Shown one piece after another: positions 28,705 through 42,861 of a stretch of 64,000 bases of DNA. A program made the position numbers and the translations under genes. Origin of the DNA: Verrucomicrobiia bacterium (lineage in GTDB: Bacteria; Verrucomicrobiota; Verrucomicrobiia; Limisphaerales; JADLHS01); assembly GCA_023953615.1 (NCBI GenBank), contig JAMLJH010000002.1, forward strand, positions 248,001 through 312,000, given 5' to 3'. The stretch's first letter is position 1; the number at the start of each line of letters is the position of its first letter. Below the pieces are notes generated by a model. That model made no database searches and had not been told where the DNA came from. It saw only the letters and a program-made list of their open reading frames with translations.

Positions 28705-29042
28705 TTTACGTGCCATGATACTAGCCGGGGCGGTTCTGAACTGGCAACCCCTCAATCTGGCCAAACGCCACCACTTCTACTTGCCCAACCCCCTCCACTG
28801 GGGTCATCATGTCACCAGTTTTCCGTTTGTGTGAATATCGTTTTGACTTCGGAGAAATGCGCTTGCCGCCGCATCTTCTGGTCGTTCCAAGGCCGGCAGA
28901 CCGTGCCGATGTCCCTGACCCCAGAGCGCCAGGAAGCTCGGTCAGAGGCAAAGTTTTGCTGGTGTCCGCGGATCAGAGCGCTAAGCGGCGAAACTCCAAG
29001 GTCGTGTCCGGCTTCCTCGGTTCAACCTGGACGGAGGAGCGC
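28705..29042. other. Unassigned stretch between IS remnant and glnE
   Basis: About 340 bases. The glnE frame is open upstream to 28809, but the reading there does not look like GlnE and is preceded by no ribosome site, so I exclude it. A short minus-strand frame is open too, with no family recognised. It may be residual IS sequence and must contain the glnE promoter. Confidence 0.4.
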
Positions 29043-32033
29043 ATGAAGAATCCGGTGTGGTCCGAAATCATCAATGCCTGTCCCGATCCGCCACGCGCGC
29101 GGCACGTTTGGGAGTCGCTGGCGGCGACCGACGCCGCGCCGAGGTTGAGCGACGCCACAGAGGAACAGGCGCGAGTCCTCGCCATGCTGTTCAGCGGGTC
29201 GCAGGCGCTCGGTGCGTTGCTGATCGCCAATCCGCAATGGCTGGCATTGCTGGAGCTGGAGAACCTTCGCCACCCGCGACGGATTCAAGGGCTGCGCCAG
29301 GAAATTGCGGCGAGCTTGGAGTCGTTGCTGGCGGCGCGGAATTACGACGCGGGGTTCAGCGGGTTGCGCCGTTTCAAACAGACGCAAATGCTCCGGATTG
29401 CCGCCCGTGATCTGGCGCGGCTCGGAAGTACGACCGAGACGCTTCAGGAAATTTCTGATGTGGCGGACGTCTGTCTCGAATTCGTGTGGCGCTCGTGTTG
29501 GCAACAGTTCAACGAGCGTTTGGGTCAGCCCCATCACCAGGACCCGGCGGGGCGCTGGCAGCCGACGGCGGGTTGCGTTCTCGGCCTGGGCAAATTGGGC
29601 GGGCAGGAATTGAATTACAATTCGGATGTGGACCTGCTCTTCGTTTATAGCGAGGAAGGACAGGTGTTCAAGGAACGGCCCACGAAGACCAATGCCCCCG
29701 CGTCCGCGTTGTCCAATCACCAATTCTTCAACCGGCTGGCCGAGGCGTTCATCGCGGAAGTGTTGCGGCTGACGGAGGACGGCGCATTGTTCCGAATAGA
29801 CGTGCGTTTGCGCCCGGAAGGCGCCACAGGACCCCTGTGCCGCTCCCTGGCCAGCTACGAAAATTATTACAGTCAGTGGGGGCAAACCTGGGAGCGGATG
29901 ATGCTGATCAAAGCGCGCGGCGTCGCGGGCGACAACCGCCTCGCCGCCGAGTTCCTGGAGATGATTCAGCCGTTTCGCTTTCCCCGATCGGTGAATCCGA
30001 ACGTCTTGCGTGAGATCGCGGCGATGAAAACGCGCATCGAACGCGAACTGTTGGACGCGGAGGCGTTGGAACGCAACGTGAAACTCGGGCGCGGCGGCAT
30101 TCGGGAAATTGAATTCATCGCCCAAGCGCGGCAGCTGATTTATGCGGGCCAAATCCCGTTTCTGCAATCCGCGCAAACGCTCCCGTGCCTCGCCAAGCTG
30201 GCGCAATATCATCTGCTGGAAGAGCGGGATGCGCGCGAGTTGCCGTCCGCCTACCTCTTTTTGCGGGACGTAGAGCACCGCCTCCAAATGGACGAGCACC
30301 GTCAGACGCACACGATTCCCAAGGATCGCCGCGCGCAGGAGCGGCTGGCCCGGCTGATGGGTTTTGCCACCTGGGAAACTTTTGAACCGACCCGCCAAGC
30401 CCACTGCCAAAACGTCCGCCGCGTGTTCGACGAAATGTTCCGAGGTGAAGATGCTCCATCGGACTCACCGTTTCCGCAAACCTTTGACGGCACGGCAGCC
30501 GAGTGGAAAGCCGTCCTGACGCGACATTGGTTTCAGGATGTGGACAACTCATTTCGCGCGCTCAAGGAATTCATGGAAGGCCCGGGGTTCGGGCATGTTT
30601 CCACGCGCACGCTCGAACTGGCCCGCAACCTTCTGCCCCAATTCCTGGGCTTGTGCCGCACCGATGATGGCCAATCCGAAGCGCTGATGCTGCCGCCCAA
30701 AACTCTTTCCGATCCGGATCGGGTGCTCACGCGCCTGAACCGTTTCATCGCGGTCTATGGCGCGCGCGCCGCGCTGTTCGAGCTGTGGCACAACCATCCC
30801 AATTTTTTCGAACTGCTGCTGTTGTTGTTCGACCGTTCGGAATTCCTGGCTGAAGCGTTGATCCGGTCGCCTGAATTGCTGGACGATCTCGTTTACGGCG
30901 GACGTCTGACGCTGCGCAAACCGGCGGCGAAAATCCTGGATGACCTCCGCCACGGCCTGCGGGATGCCGACCAACACGTCTGGCTGCGCCGTTATCACGA
31001 ATCCGAACTGACGCGGCTGGGCTTGCGCGACATTCTCGGTCTGGCGGACTTCGAGCAGAACCTGGAAGAACTGTCGGCGCTGGCCGATGCCTGCCTCCAA
31101 TACGCTTTGGAGGTCGTCATGCACCGATACCAACTCAAGACTCCGCCGTTCGTGATCATTGGCCTCGGGAAACTGGGCGGGAACGAAATCAATTACGGCT
31201 CGGACCTCGATCTCGTATTTGTCGCGGATGTTCCACCGTCAAAACTCCCGCCCCTGCAACGCCTGGCCGCCGAGATCATGGACTTGCTTTCCCGCCGGAC
31301 GGATCAGGGTATCACGTTTCAAACCGACGCGCGGTTGCGACCGGATGGAGACAACGGGCCGTTGGTAAACTCGTTGAACGCCTCAGCCGAATACTATTTG
31401 AAACGAGCACAGTTGTGGGAGCTTCAATCGCTCACCCGAACGCGACCGGTGGCCGGCGACCTTAAACTCGGTGCGCGCTTCCAGCAACTGGCCGCGCAAA
31501 TGACGGATTTTTCCCACGCCGGAGCAGAGTCACCAGAACGCACCAACCACACCAGGCGCGAGGCCGCTTCGATATTGCCGGTGAGCGCCACGCAGGATTG
31601 GAAGCGTCGGATTCATGAGATGCGCCGGCGCATCGAGAACGAGCGTACGCCCGCCGGTCAGGATGAACTGGCCATCAAGACCGGCAAGGGTGGATTGATG
31701 GATGCCGAGTTCATCGCCCAGGCTCTGTGCCTCGAACACGGCTGGCAGGAAGCGCACACCTTACGAGCACTCGAACGGGCCGCCGTCGCCGGACTATTGC
31801 CCGACGCGGAAAAGTTGCTGGAGAATTACCGGCAACTTCGCCGCGTGGAAAGCATCCTGCGCCGCTGGAGCTACGTCGGAGAAACCGTCCTGCCGCATGA
31901 TCCGGCGCCGTATTATCGCGTGGCCGTGCGGTGCGGCTTTGCTGCGCCCGCGACGTTTCGCGCGGCCCTGGCGCAATGGCGCTCCGCCGTGCGCGAGGTT
32001 TATGAAGCTTTTTTCCAGTCTGACGATTCTTGA
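29043..32033 (+). CDS. glnE: Bifunctional glutamine synthetase adenylyltransferase/adenylyl-removing enzyme
   Basis: About 996 residues from the ATG at 29043, chosen because GGAGGAGC lies just upstream; the frame is open to 28809 but that part is unrelated. Two nucleotidyltransferase domains are visible, each with the G-[GS]-x9-DxD motif: LGLGKLGGQELNYNSDVDLL (about 183-202) and GLGKLGGNEINYGSDLDLVF (about 705-724). In between and after lie the helical PII-binding and linker regions. The enzyme adds or removes AMP on the conserved Tyr of GlnA in response to PII and glutamine, and so belongs with the glnA and glnB genes 8 kb away. Full length for the family (about 950 residues). Confidence 0.95.
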   Translation: MKNPVWSEIINACPDPPRARHVWESLAATDAAPRLSDATEEQARVLAMLFSGSQALGALLIANPQWLALLELENLRHPRRIQGLRQEIAASLESLLAARNYDAGFSGLRRFKQTQMLRIAARDLARLGSTTETLQEISDVADVCLEFVWRSCWQQFNERLGQPHHQDPAGRWQPTAGCVLGLGKLGGQELNYNSDVDLLFVYSEEGQVFKERPTKTNAPASALSNHQFFNRLAEAFIAEVLRLTEDGALFRIDVRLRPEGATGPLCRSLASYENYYSQWGQTWERMMLIKARGVAGDNRLAAEFLEMIQPFRFPRSVNPNVLREIAAMKTRIERELLDAEALERNVKLGRGGIREIEFIAQARQLIYAGQIPFLQSAQTLPCLAKLAQYHLLEERDARELPSAYLFLRDVEHRLQMDEHRQTHTIPKDRRAQERLARLMGFATWETFEPTRQAHCQNVRRVFDEMFRGEDAPSDSPFPQTFDGTAAEWKAVLTRHWFQDVDNSFRALKEFMEGPGFGHVSTRTLELARNLLPQFLGLCRTDDGQSEALMLPPKTLSDPDRVLTRLNRFIAVYGARAALFELWHNHPNFFELLLLLFDRSEFLAEALIRSPELLDDLVYGGRLTLRKPAAKILDDLRHGLRDADQHVWLRRYHESELTRLGLRDILGLADFEQNLEELSALADACLQYALEVVMHRYQLKTPPFVIIGLGKLGGNEINYGSDLDLVFVADVPPSKLPPLQRLAAEIMDLLSRRTDQGITFQTDARLRPDGDNGPLVNSLNASAEYYLKRAQLWELQSLTRTRPVAGDLKLGARFQQLAAQMTDFSHAGAESPERTNHTRREAASILPVSATQDWKRRIHEMRRRIENERTPAGQDELAIKTGKGGLMDAEFIAQALCLEHGWQEAHTLRALERAAVAGLLPDAEKLLENYRQLRRVESILRRWSYVGETVLPHDPAPYYRVAVRCGFAAPATFRAALAQWRSAVREVYEAFFQSDDS

Positions 32034-32096
32034 AACGCAACGCCCAAATGGATGAGCGAGGCCGGGAGAGGGGAAAGCGTTTAATTCCAAAGTGGC

Positions 32097-32245
32097 TACA
32101 ACCGCGAAATACACGAAATACACGAACGGGAAGACAGGGGAATGACTGGCAGAGGAATGGGGAGTGAGGGAGCACCGCCGTCTCGGCGGTCGTCGTTCGC
32201 GTCTCGCGGACGACATTCAGGCTCCAAAGTAAAAGGCCACCGAGG
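32097..32245. repeat. Long direct repeat, copy A
   Basis: Begins with a 35-base block (TACAACCGCGAAATACACGA...) identical to that at 32504-32538, and contains a 47-base block at 32168-32214 repeated exactly at 32605-32651. The latter holds two hairpins (CCGCCG-TCT-CGGCGG and a GTCGTTCGCG/CGCGGACGAC pair). Non-coding. Confidence 0.75.
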
Positions 32246-32433
32246 CGCCGAGGCCCCGAGAGATAGGCGAATTACAAGGGATGATTGTTGCTGAATCTTG
32301 GCGCGAAGCAGTTGGAGTTCAAACGCGGAACGCAATCCAGCCACCAATCAAAAATTTGATCCGGTAAATCTTATTCATCCTGTCAAAAATCATGCCCGCC
32401 CTACCCATACGCTCGCATCGCCGTCGTTGTGTC

Positions 32434-32495
32434 GGGAGGGACGACTTCCACGTCGTCCCCAACTCATCAGGGACGCGGTGGAACGCGTCCCTCCC
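32434..32495. repeat. Nested palindromic element
   Basis: Two adjacent hairpins, GGGACGAC-N6-GTCGTCCC and GGGACGCG-N6-CGCGTCCC, bounded by an outer inverted repeat (GGGAGGGACG at the left, CGTCCCTCCC at the right). It lies between the two long direct repeats and is non-coding. Confidence 0.7.
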
Positions 32496-32503
32496 AAGGA
32501 AAA

Positions 32504-32685
32504 TACAACCGCGAAATACACGAAATACACGAACGGGAATTATCGCAATGCCAATCCACTTCCCCAGAAAGGCAAGGGAATGATTGGCAGAGGATGGGAA
32601 TTGGGGGAGCACCGCCGTCTCGGCGGTCGTCGTTCGCGTCTCGCGGACGACAAAGGGTTCTAAAGTTAAGGGCCACCGAAGCGTC
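32504..32685. repeat. Long direct repeat, copy B
   Basis: Second copy of the element at 32097-32245, with a roughly 30-base insertion between the two perfectly conserved blocks (32504-32538 and 32605-32651). The copies run in the same direction. Confidence 0.75.
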
Positions 32686-32871
32686 TCGACTTGGTTCGAT
32701 CGGAACTGCGGCGGGACGCCGCAGCCACATTATTGACCGGGCACGCGCTCAAGGCGACGGCGACGTTATATCGGGAGGGACATTCGCGGGTCCGTCCAGA
32801 ACCGATACCCGCTGAAATTTTGCGCGCCCTTTCTGTCGCCCCGCTGGGGCTTGGGGTGGTGCAACATTCAA

Positions 32872-33079
32872 CCCACGGCTCTCGCCGTGGGCTACCTTCG
32901 GACGCGCTCCGCGCTAACCCGGAAGGATGCAGTTGCTCCAGGTGGAACGGCCAACTTGGCCGTTCTGGGCGGCAACCTGCCGCCCAGCCGAGCGCACGGA
33001 GATCGCACACTATGGGGTTCGCACGCTTGGCGTTCGGCAATCGGGCTGGTAGCCCGACCGAACGGGCCAGTGGCCCGTT
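32872..33079. repeat. Cluster of short hairpins
   Basis: Five perfect or near-perfect hairpins in about 200 bases: CCCACGGC/GCCGTGGG at 32872-32891, AACGGCCAA/TTGGCCGTT at 32946-32964, GGGCGGCA/TGCCGCCC at 32967-32985, TCGGGCT/AGCCCGA at 33041-33057 and AACGGGCCA/TGGCCCGTT at 33061-33079. No coding sequence. A run of C then A follows at about 33123-33141. Confidence 0.7.
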
Positions 33080-33309
33080 CCACCCAAACTCCAATCGCAT
33101 TGTTCGGGCTAAGTTTTGCCAGCCCCCCCCCCAAAAAAAAACTGTGAGCAACCTCTCGATGATTAACAGTTCTTCCAGATACCGCAACCGCGCGCGCCAC
33201 CGCTTCACTCCGTTACGCTCCGCGCGTCCAAAACCTCATGGAAAGAAAACCGGCGGAAACTCAGCGACCCGCTTGAAGACCCTCATAGACACTGCAGCAC
33301 CCGATTATC

Positions 33310-33867
33310 TCACTTCTTCTGGGTAACCAATCGCAACTCAGTCAGAACGCCCTGACCGGCCGCCCACATCGCTGAATACTGACCGCCACGCTTCTCTGCT
33401 GCAGAAATCTCCGAATCGATAACGCGCACGCCATCGAAGCCAAGCAGATAGAACCGAACGTGGTCGGGCACTGGATATGGATAATCGGTAGTCGGTGTCG
33501 CCGCATCGTAATGCGCCTGCGCCGCAGTGACAAAATTGGTGGATGCAATGCGAACCGACTCGTGCCCGATGCCGCCGAGAACGCCGAATGTGGAAGTGGT
33601 ATAAAGGCTCGCATGTCCGTCGCACATCGAAACGACCGTAGCCGTGTGCCCGCCTGAGACTGGCAAATCCATCACGATGCCGAAAACCTTCGGGAATCTC
33701 TCGCTGGGCTCAATGCCCGCTTTGGATGCTGGCGTGGTCAGCATCATGGTGCGCAACCCCTTCATGGCGTCTGCCTCCGGTGGTGGTGGCGCCGGAGGGG
33801 TCGCTGCTGGCTTGCAGCCAGCGCCGAATAGCGAAGCGAGAAATCCGAGGAGTGCCACAAATCTCAT
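33310..33867 (-). CDS. Hypothetical lipoprotein
   Basis: About 185 residues from the ATG at 33867, which begins a short lipoprotein signal (MRFVALLGFLASLFGAGC, lipobox GAGC). A longer frame to 33912 adds a charged N-terminus and is less likely. After the Cys is a Pro/Ala-rich linker (KPAATPPAPPPPE), then a globular part with SGGHTATVVSMCDGHASLYTTSTFGV and RFYLLGFDGV. I do not recognise a family or enzyme motif. It sits alone between the hairpin cluster and the nitrogen block, transcribed toward the repeats. Confidence 0.65.
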   Translation of the reverse strand: MRFVALLGFLASLFGAGCKPAATPPAPPPPEADAMKGLRTMMLTTPASKAGIEPSERFPKVFGIVMDLPVSGGHTATVVSMCDGHASLYTTSTFGVLGGIGHESVRIASTNFVTAAQAHYDAATPTTDYPYPVPDHVRFYLLGFDGVRVIDSEISAAEKRGGQYSAMWAAGQGVLTELRLVTQKK

Positions 33868-34108
33868 GCGTGTGCGAAGTGGCCTAAAATCTAAGTCTGC
33901 GATGGTTGCCACGGGTTGGTTGTTGGTAGATCATTGTGTCGGGACAATGAGGTTTTCTGAACTGCCTGTCAATCTATGAACTCCACAAGTTCCGCCCGGA
34001 ATACGTCCCATCGCACGACCGTTCCAAGGGTGCGCCCAGTGGGGCGCTTTCAGCCCAATCCCAAGGCGCCGCTGCGGACGGGCGGCGGATGGCGCGGCTA
34101 TGGGGCGG

Positions 34109-37339
<3,231 letters not shown>

Positions 37340-37378
37340 AACGTCAGTGGCCGGTGGACAAGCTTGGGCCGCAAGTCA

Positions 37379-38554
37379 TCACGCTGGGGGGATTCTCCTT
37401 TCAGACGGTGCGGTGCCGGCGCGCGGCCGTTGTTCCATGCTGGCAATGAACTTGTCGAATAGCGAGGCGACGTCATGCGGCCCGGGGCTTGCCTCCGGAT
37501 GCCCTTGAAAACAGAACACCGGTTGGTTGGTAAATTCCAGCCCCTGCACCGAGCCATCGAACAGCGAGCGATGCGTCACGCGCAGGTTCGGAGGCAGACT
37601 CGCTTCGTCCACGGCAAAGCCGTGGTTCTGACTACTGATCAGCACGCGGCCACTGCTGATTTCCAGCACCGGATGGTTGGCGCCGTGATGACCGAATTTC
37701 ATTTTGATGGTGCGCGCCCCGGCGGCGAGACCCAATAATTGGTGTCCGAGGCAGATGCCAAATACCGGCAGGCCGGTGGCGAGGATGCGGCGGATTGCCG
37801 TGATCGCGTAATCGCAAACCGCCGGGTCTCCCGGACCGTTGGACAGAAACACGCCGTCCGGTTGCAACTGAAGCACGGCCTCGGCCGGAGTCTGCGCCGG
37901 CACCACCGTGAGCCGACAACCTCGCGACGCCAACATCCGCAGGAGGTTGCGCTTGATGCCGTAATCGTACGCCACGACATGAAACCGAGGCGGCGGCGTC
38001 TTGACCTGGTTACCGCCCAGACGCCATAACCCTTCATCCCAATGATAGGGTTGCTTGACGCTTACCACTTTCGCGAGGTCCATGCCTTTCAAACCCGGAA
38101 ACGCGCGCGCGGCGTCCACGGCGGTCTTGGCCTCGAGCTTGGCGCCTTGCTCCACCGCGAGGAGGCAGCCGTTCAGCGCGCCTTGCTCGCGCAACCGGCG
38201 CGTCAGGCGGCGGGTATCGAGACCGGCGATGCCGACGAGTTGGTGACGGCGCATGAAATCCGGCAACGATTCGGTGGCGCGGAAACTACTGTGAACGGCC
38301 GGCAGATCACGAATGACGAGGCCGGTGGCGTACACGCGATCAGACTCCAGATCCTCGGCATTGGCGCCGGTATTGCCGACGTGGGGATAAGTGAGGGTGA
38401 CGATCTGCCGGGCGTAGGAAGGGTCGGTGAGGATTTCCTGGTAACCGGTCATGGCGGTGTTGAACACCACCTCGCCCACGGTCTGCCCGGGAACGCCGAT
38501 GGACTCTCCGTAAAACAGAGAGCCATCTTCCAGCGCAAGCAAGGCGAGCGACAT
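37379..38554 (-). CDS. carA: Carbamoyl-phosphate synthase small subunit (glutaminase)
   Basis: 391 residues from the ATG at 38554 (a TTG at 38557 is in frame one codon upstream). The class I amidotransferase triad is visible: Cys in [11 protein letters not shown] (about 255-265) and His-Glu in [13 protein letters not shown] (about 360-372). The N-terminal domain has the family signature [16 protein letters not shown]. It supplies ammonia to CarB by hydrolysing glutamine. It begins only 21 nt after glnA, so GlnA product glutamine is fed directly to this enzyme from the same transcript. Confidence 0.95.
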   Translation of the reverse strand: MSLALLALEDGSLFYGESIGVPGQTVGEVVFNTAMTGYQEILTDPSYARQIVTLTYPHVGNTGANAEDLESDRVYATGLVIRDLPAVHSSFRATESLPDFMRRHQLVGIAGLDTRRLTRRLREQGALNGCLLAVEQGAKLEAKTAVDAARAFPGLKGMDLAKVVSVKQPYHWDEGLWRLGGNQVKTPPPRFHVVAYDYGIKRNLLRMLASRGCRLTVVPAQTPAEAVLQLQPDGVFLSNGPGDPAVCDYAITAIRRILATGLPVFGICLGHQLLGLAAGARTIKMKFGHHGANHPVLEISSGRVLISSQNHGFAVDEASLPPNLRVTHRSLFDGSVQGLEFTNQPVFCFQGHPEASPGPHDVASLFDKFIASMEQRPRAGTAPSERRIPPA

Positions 38555-38575
38555 CAACTAGAATCTCCAAACGCG

Positions 38576-39985
38576 TTAAGCGTCGTAATACATACTGAAC
38601 TCCCAGGGATGCGGGCGCAATCGGATTTGGTCCTGCTCTTTGCGTTTCATCCCAATCCAGGTTTCAATGACGTCCTGGGTGAAGACGTCGCCTTTGAGGA
38701 GAAAGCCGTGATCCTGTTCGAGGGCGTCGCACGCCTCGGTCAAACTGCCGGGCATTGAGGGAACTTGCTTCAGTTCTTCCGGGGGCAGCTCATAAATATT
38801 TTTATCGAGCGGCTCGCCGGGATCAATCCGGTTTTGAATGCCATCCAGGCCGGCCATCAACATGGCGGCCATGGCGAGGTACGGATTCGCCGTGGGATCG
38901 GGCGGGCGATATTCGACGCGCTTGGCTTTCGGACTTGGGGAATACGTCGGAATGCGAATGGCCGCCGACCGGTTGCGCGAACTGTAGGCCAGGTTGACCG
39001 GCGCTTCGAAGCCGGGCGTCAGACGCTTGTAACTGTTCACGGTGGGGTTGGTGAACGCCGCCATCGCCCGGGCGTGTTTCAAGATTCCGCCAATGTAGTA
39101 CAAGGCCATTTCGCTCAGGCCGGCGTATTGGCTGCCGGCAAACAAGGGTTTCCCTTTCTTCCAAAGCGATTGGTGCGTATGCATGCCGGAACCGTTGTCG
39201 CCAAACAACGGCTTGGGCATGAAGGTGACGGTCTTGTTGTGGCGACGGGCGACGTTTTTGACGATGTATTTGTACAACATCATGTCGTCGGCCATTTTCA
39301 CCAACGAGTTGAATCGCAGGTCAATTTCCGCCTGGCCGGCGGTCGCCACTTCATGGTGCTCCCGCTCGACGCGCAGCCCGCAATCACGCATCACATTGAT
39401 CATGTCGTTGCGGATTTCAACCTGCGTGTCCGCCGGCGCCACCGGGAAGTAACCTTCCTTGAAGCGGATTTTGTTGCCGAGGTTTGGTCCTTCCTCCCGG
39501 CCGCTGTTCCAGATGCCCTCGATGCTATCCAGGAAATAGAAACCGCTGTTCGCCGTCTGGCCGTAGCGGACCTCGTCGAAGATGAAGAACTCCGCTTCTG
39601 GTCCCATGTATGCGGTGTCGGCGATGCCGGTGCTTTTCAAATAAGCCTCCGCTTTGCGCGCGACGTTGCGCGGGTCGCGGCTGTAGGGTTCGCGCGTCAT
39701 CGGGTCCACCCCATCCGCCACGAGACTCAGCGTCGGTGTTTTGGGGAAGGGATCAACGATGGCGGTGGCGGGATCCAGAATGAGCAGCATGTCGCTGGCC
39801 TCGATGGATTTCCAACCGCGAATGGAGGAGCCATCAAAGCCCAATCCATCCGCGAACACCGCTTCGTCCAGTTCGGCAATCGGGATGCAGAAGTGTTGCC
39901 AGGTGCCGAGGAAGTCGCAGAATTTTACGTCCACGAGTTGAAGGTTTTTACTTTTACACAGCGCCAGTATTTCTTGAGAGGTCAC
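38576..39985 (-). CDS. glnA: Glutamine synthetase type I
   Basis: 469 residues, starting with a GTG at 39985 that has AAGGA six bases upstream. Typical GSI segments are present: [12 protein letters not shown] near 52, the metal-site [12 protein letters not shown] near 135, [12 protein letters not shown] near 215, and the active-site [18 protein letters not shown]. The adenylylation loop [11 protein letters not shown] near 400 keeps the Tyr that GlnE modifies, so this is the GSI-beta form. It makes glutamine from glutamate and ammonium in the cytoplasm. 35 nt after glnB; carA follows 21 nt later. Confidence 0.97.
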   Translation of the reverse strand: MTSQEILALCKSKNLQLVDVKFCDFLGTWQHFCIPIAELDEAVFADGLGFDGSSIRGWKSIEASDMLLILDPATAIVDPFPKTPTLSLVADGVDPMTREPYSRDPRNVARKAEAYLKSTGIADTAYMGPEAEFFIFDEVRYGQTANSGFYFLDSIEGIWNSGREEGPNLGNKIRFKEGYFPVAPADTQVEIRNDMINVMRDCGLRVEREHHEVATAGQAEIDLRFNSLVKMADDMMLYKYIVKNVARRHNKTVTFMPKPLFGDNGSGMHTHQSLWKKGKPLFAGSQYAGLSEMALYYIGGILKHARAMAAFTNPTVNSYKRLTPGFEAPVNLAYSSRNRSAAIRIPTYSPSPKAKRVEYRPPDPTANPYLAMAAMLMAGLDGIQNRIDPGEPLDKNIYELPPEELKQVPSMPGSLTEACDALEQDHGFLLKGDVFTQDVIETWIGMKRKEQDQIRLRPHPWEFSMYYDA

Positions 39986-40020
39986 GTCGTTCCTTTATGG
40001 TTAATTTGATTGAGGTTGCG

Positions 40021-41816
<1,796 letters not shown>

Positions 41817-41829
41817 ATTGTTTTTCCTT

Positions 41830-42606
41830 TCAGAACGTAATGGTGACGCCGAGGTTGCCGATGAGTTCGTTGCCTTGATTGATTTCGTGAAGTGAATCGA
41901 GGGCGAAAGACGCCAGCAAACCAGTATGGAGGGAGACGTTCCTCGTGATGGCGAGATTGGCGGTCAGGCCGAGCAGGATGTCGTTCCAATTGACGTTGGC
42001 CCGCGTTTTTCTGGAATTGTAACCGAAGTCAATTCCCAGCGCGGCGGACGGAGTGAGAGTAATGGCCGTGGGATCTTTTAGGCCCACCACCTTGGTGAGA
42101 TCAAACTCATGGCTGACCCCGAGGGTGCCGTAGCCGGTATGGAATTCATCCACGTCCCAGTTCAATGTGGCTTTGGGGTTCAGGAGCGGAAAATCGTAAG
42201 CGAGGACGCCATAGAGGTCCCAGGTATCCACTCCGGAACGACCGTTGGGATACTGATAATAAAGCGCTCCAGCGGTAAGGGAGAGTTTCTCCCGAGTCGC
42301 CGTGTAATCGAGCGTGTAATTGTGTTCCGTGTACCACTTCAAACCGGGTTGATCCACCGGGCTGTAATAACCGGTGTAGGCGGCGGTGAAATTTTTGTAT
42401 TCAAGCAGGAGACGCGCTTGAGCCAGCGGATCGTGACCGGAAACATTTACTCCGCGAAAGACGTATTTACTGTAGTAATCCGCGCCGGCTTCCACCTTCC
42501 AGTCGCTCGCTGCTGTCGCTTCGGACGAGGGAGACTCCGCAGACCAGGCGGGAGCAGCCAAGAGCGCCAGAGTTGCCGGCCACCTAAAAATAGAAATGCG
42601 CTTCAT
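41830..42606 (-). CDS. Predicted outer-membrane porin (TorF-like), first gene of the sigma-54 operon
   Basis: 258 residues from the ATG at 42606 (a GTG at 42615 is in frame). A signal peptide (TLALLAAPAWSA) is followed by a protein made almost wholly of alternating beta-strand segments such as GADYYSKYVFRGVN, LEYKNFTAAYTGYY and TLDYTATREKLSLTAG, ending in VTITF, a C-terminal Phe as in outer-membrane beta-barrels. YxSKYVFRG resembles the start of the TIGR02001 (TorF) porin family. Its place in front of amtB suggests a pore for ammonium or small nitrogen compounds, but this is inference. Leader about 50 nt from the predicted transcription start. Confidence 0.75.
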   Translation of the reverse strand: MKRISIFRWPATLALLAAPAWSAESPSSEATAASDWKVEAGADYYSKYVFRGVNVSGHDPLAQARLLLEYKNFTAAYTGYYSPVDQPGLKWYTEHNYTLDYTATREKLSLTAGALYYQYPNGRSGVDTWDLYGVLAYDFPLLNPKATLNWDVDEFHTGYGTLGVSHEFDLTKVVGLKDPTAITLTPSAALGIDFGYNSRKTRANVNWNDILLGLTANLAITRNVSLHTGLLASFALDSLHEINQGNELIGNLGVTITF

Positions 42607-42674
42607 GGATTTCACTGCGTGTTATTCCGTTGCACGGGTTGAGCGGGGTTCATCGCCAATCCGTCTCCGCTCTT

Positions 42675-42690
42675 TGCAGGGCCTGTGCCA
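42675..42690 (-). promoter_or_regulatory. Sigma-54 (-24/-12) promoter of the porin-amtB-glnB-glnA-carAB operon
   Basis: On the minus strand TGGCACAGGCCCTGCA runs from 42690 to 42675, with the GG (42689-42688) and GC (42677-42676) separated by exactly ten bases, as sigma-54 promoters require. Predicted start of transcription is near 42664, about 57 nt before the ATG at 42606. Confidence 0.8.
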
Positions 42691-42799
42691 CGCGCTGAAG
42701 TAAAATGCGTCAGGGTCGAAAACACGCGGAAACCCCCGTAAAAACTCAAAAAGAAAAAGTCGCGGTCGTCATGGCGAGAGCAGCTGATCCACGGAACAA

Positions 42800-42817
42800 A
42801 GCTACCTTCAGGTAGGA
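42800..42817. promoter_or_regulatory. Enhancer-like dyad, site 1
   Basis: AGCTAC-N6-GTAGGA. The inner CTACCT/AGGTAG arms are perfectly symmetric. Centre lies about 145 bp upstream of the predicted sigma-54 transcription start, a usual distance for an NtrC/NifA-type activator site. Confidence 0.65.
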
Positions 42818-42829
42818 GTGCGCGAAAAA

Positions 42830-42847
42830 AGCTACCCGAATGTAGCT
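42830..42847. promoter_or_regulatory. Enhancer-like dyad, site 2
   Basis: AGCTAC-N6-GTAGCT, a perfect 6-bp dyad. It shares the AGCTAC-N6-GTAG core with site 1 and its centre is 30 bp further away (three DNA turns), so two activator dimers could bind the same face. It ends 15 nt from the stop codon of the activator gene. Confidence 0.7.
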
Positions 42848-42861
42848 TGGGCGCGATGAGA

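Noticed and set aside
28809-29042. 78-residue N-terminal extension of GlnE
   Set aside because: It has no similarity to GlnE, and a good ribosome site (GGAGGAGC) stands directly before the internal ATG at 29043.
32872-33079. CRISPR array
   Set aside because: The hairpins differ from each other in sequence and have no constant repeat with unique spacers; no cas genes nearby.
38765-40009. 414-residue open frame on the plus strand
   Set aside because: Antisense to glnA; no motif.
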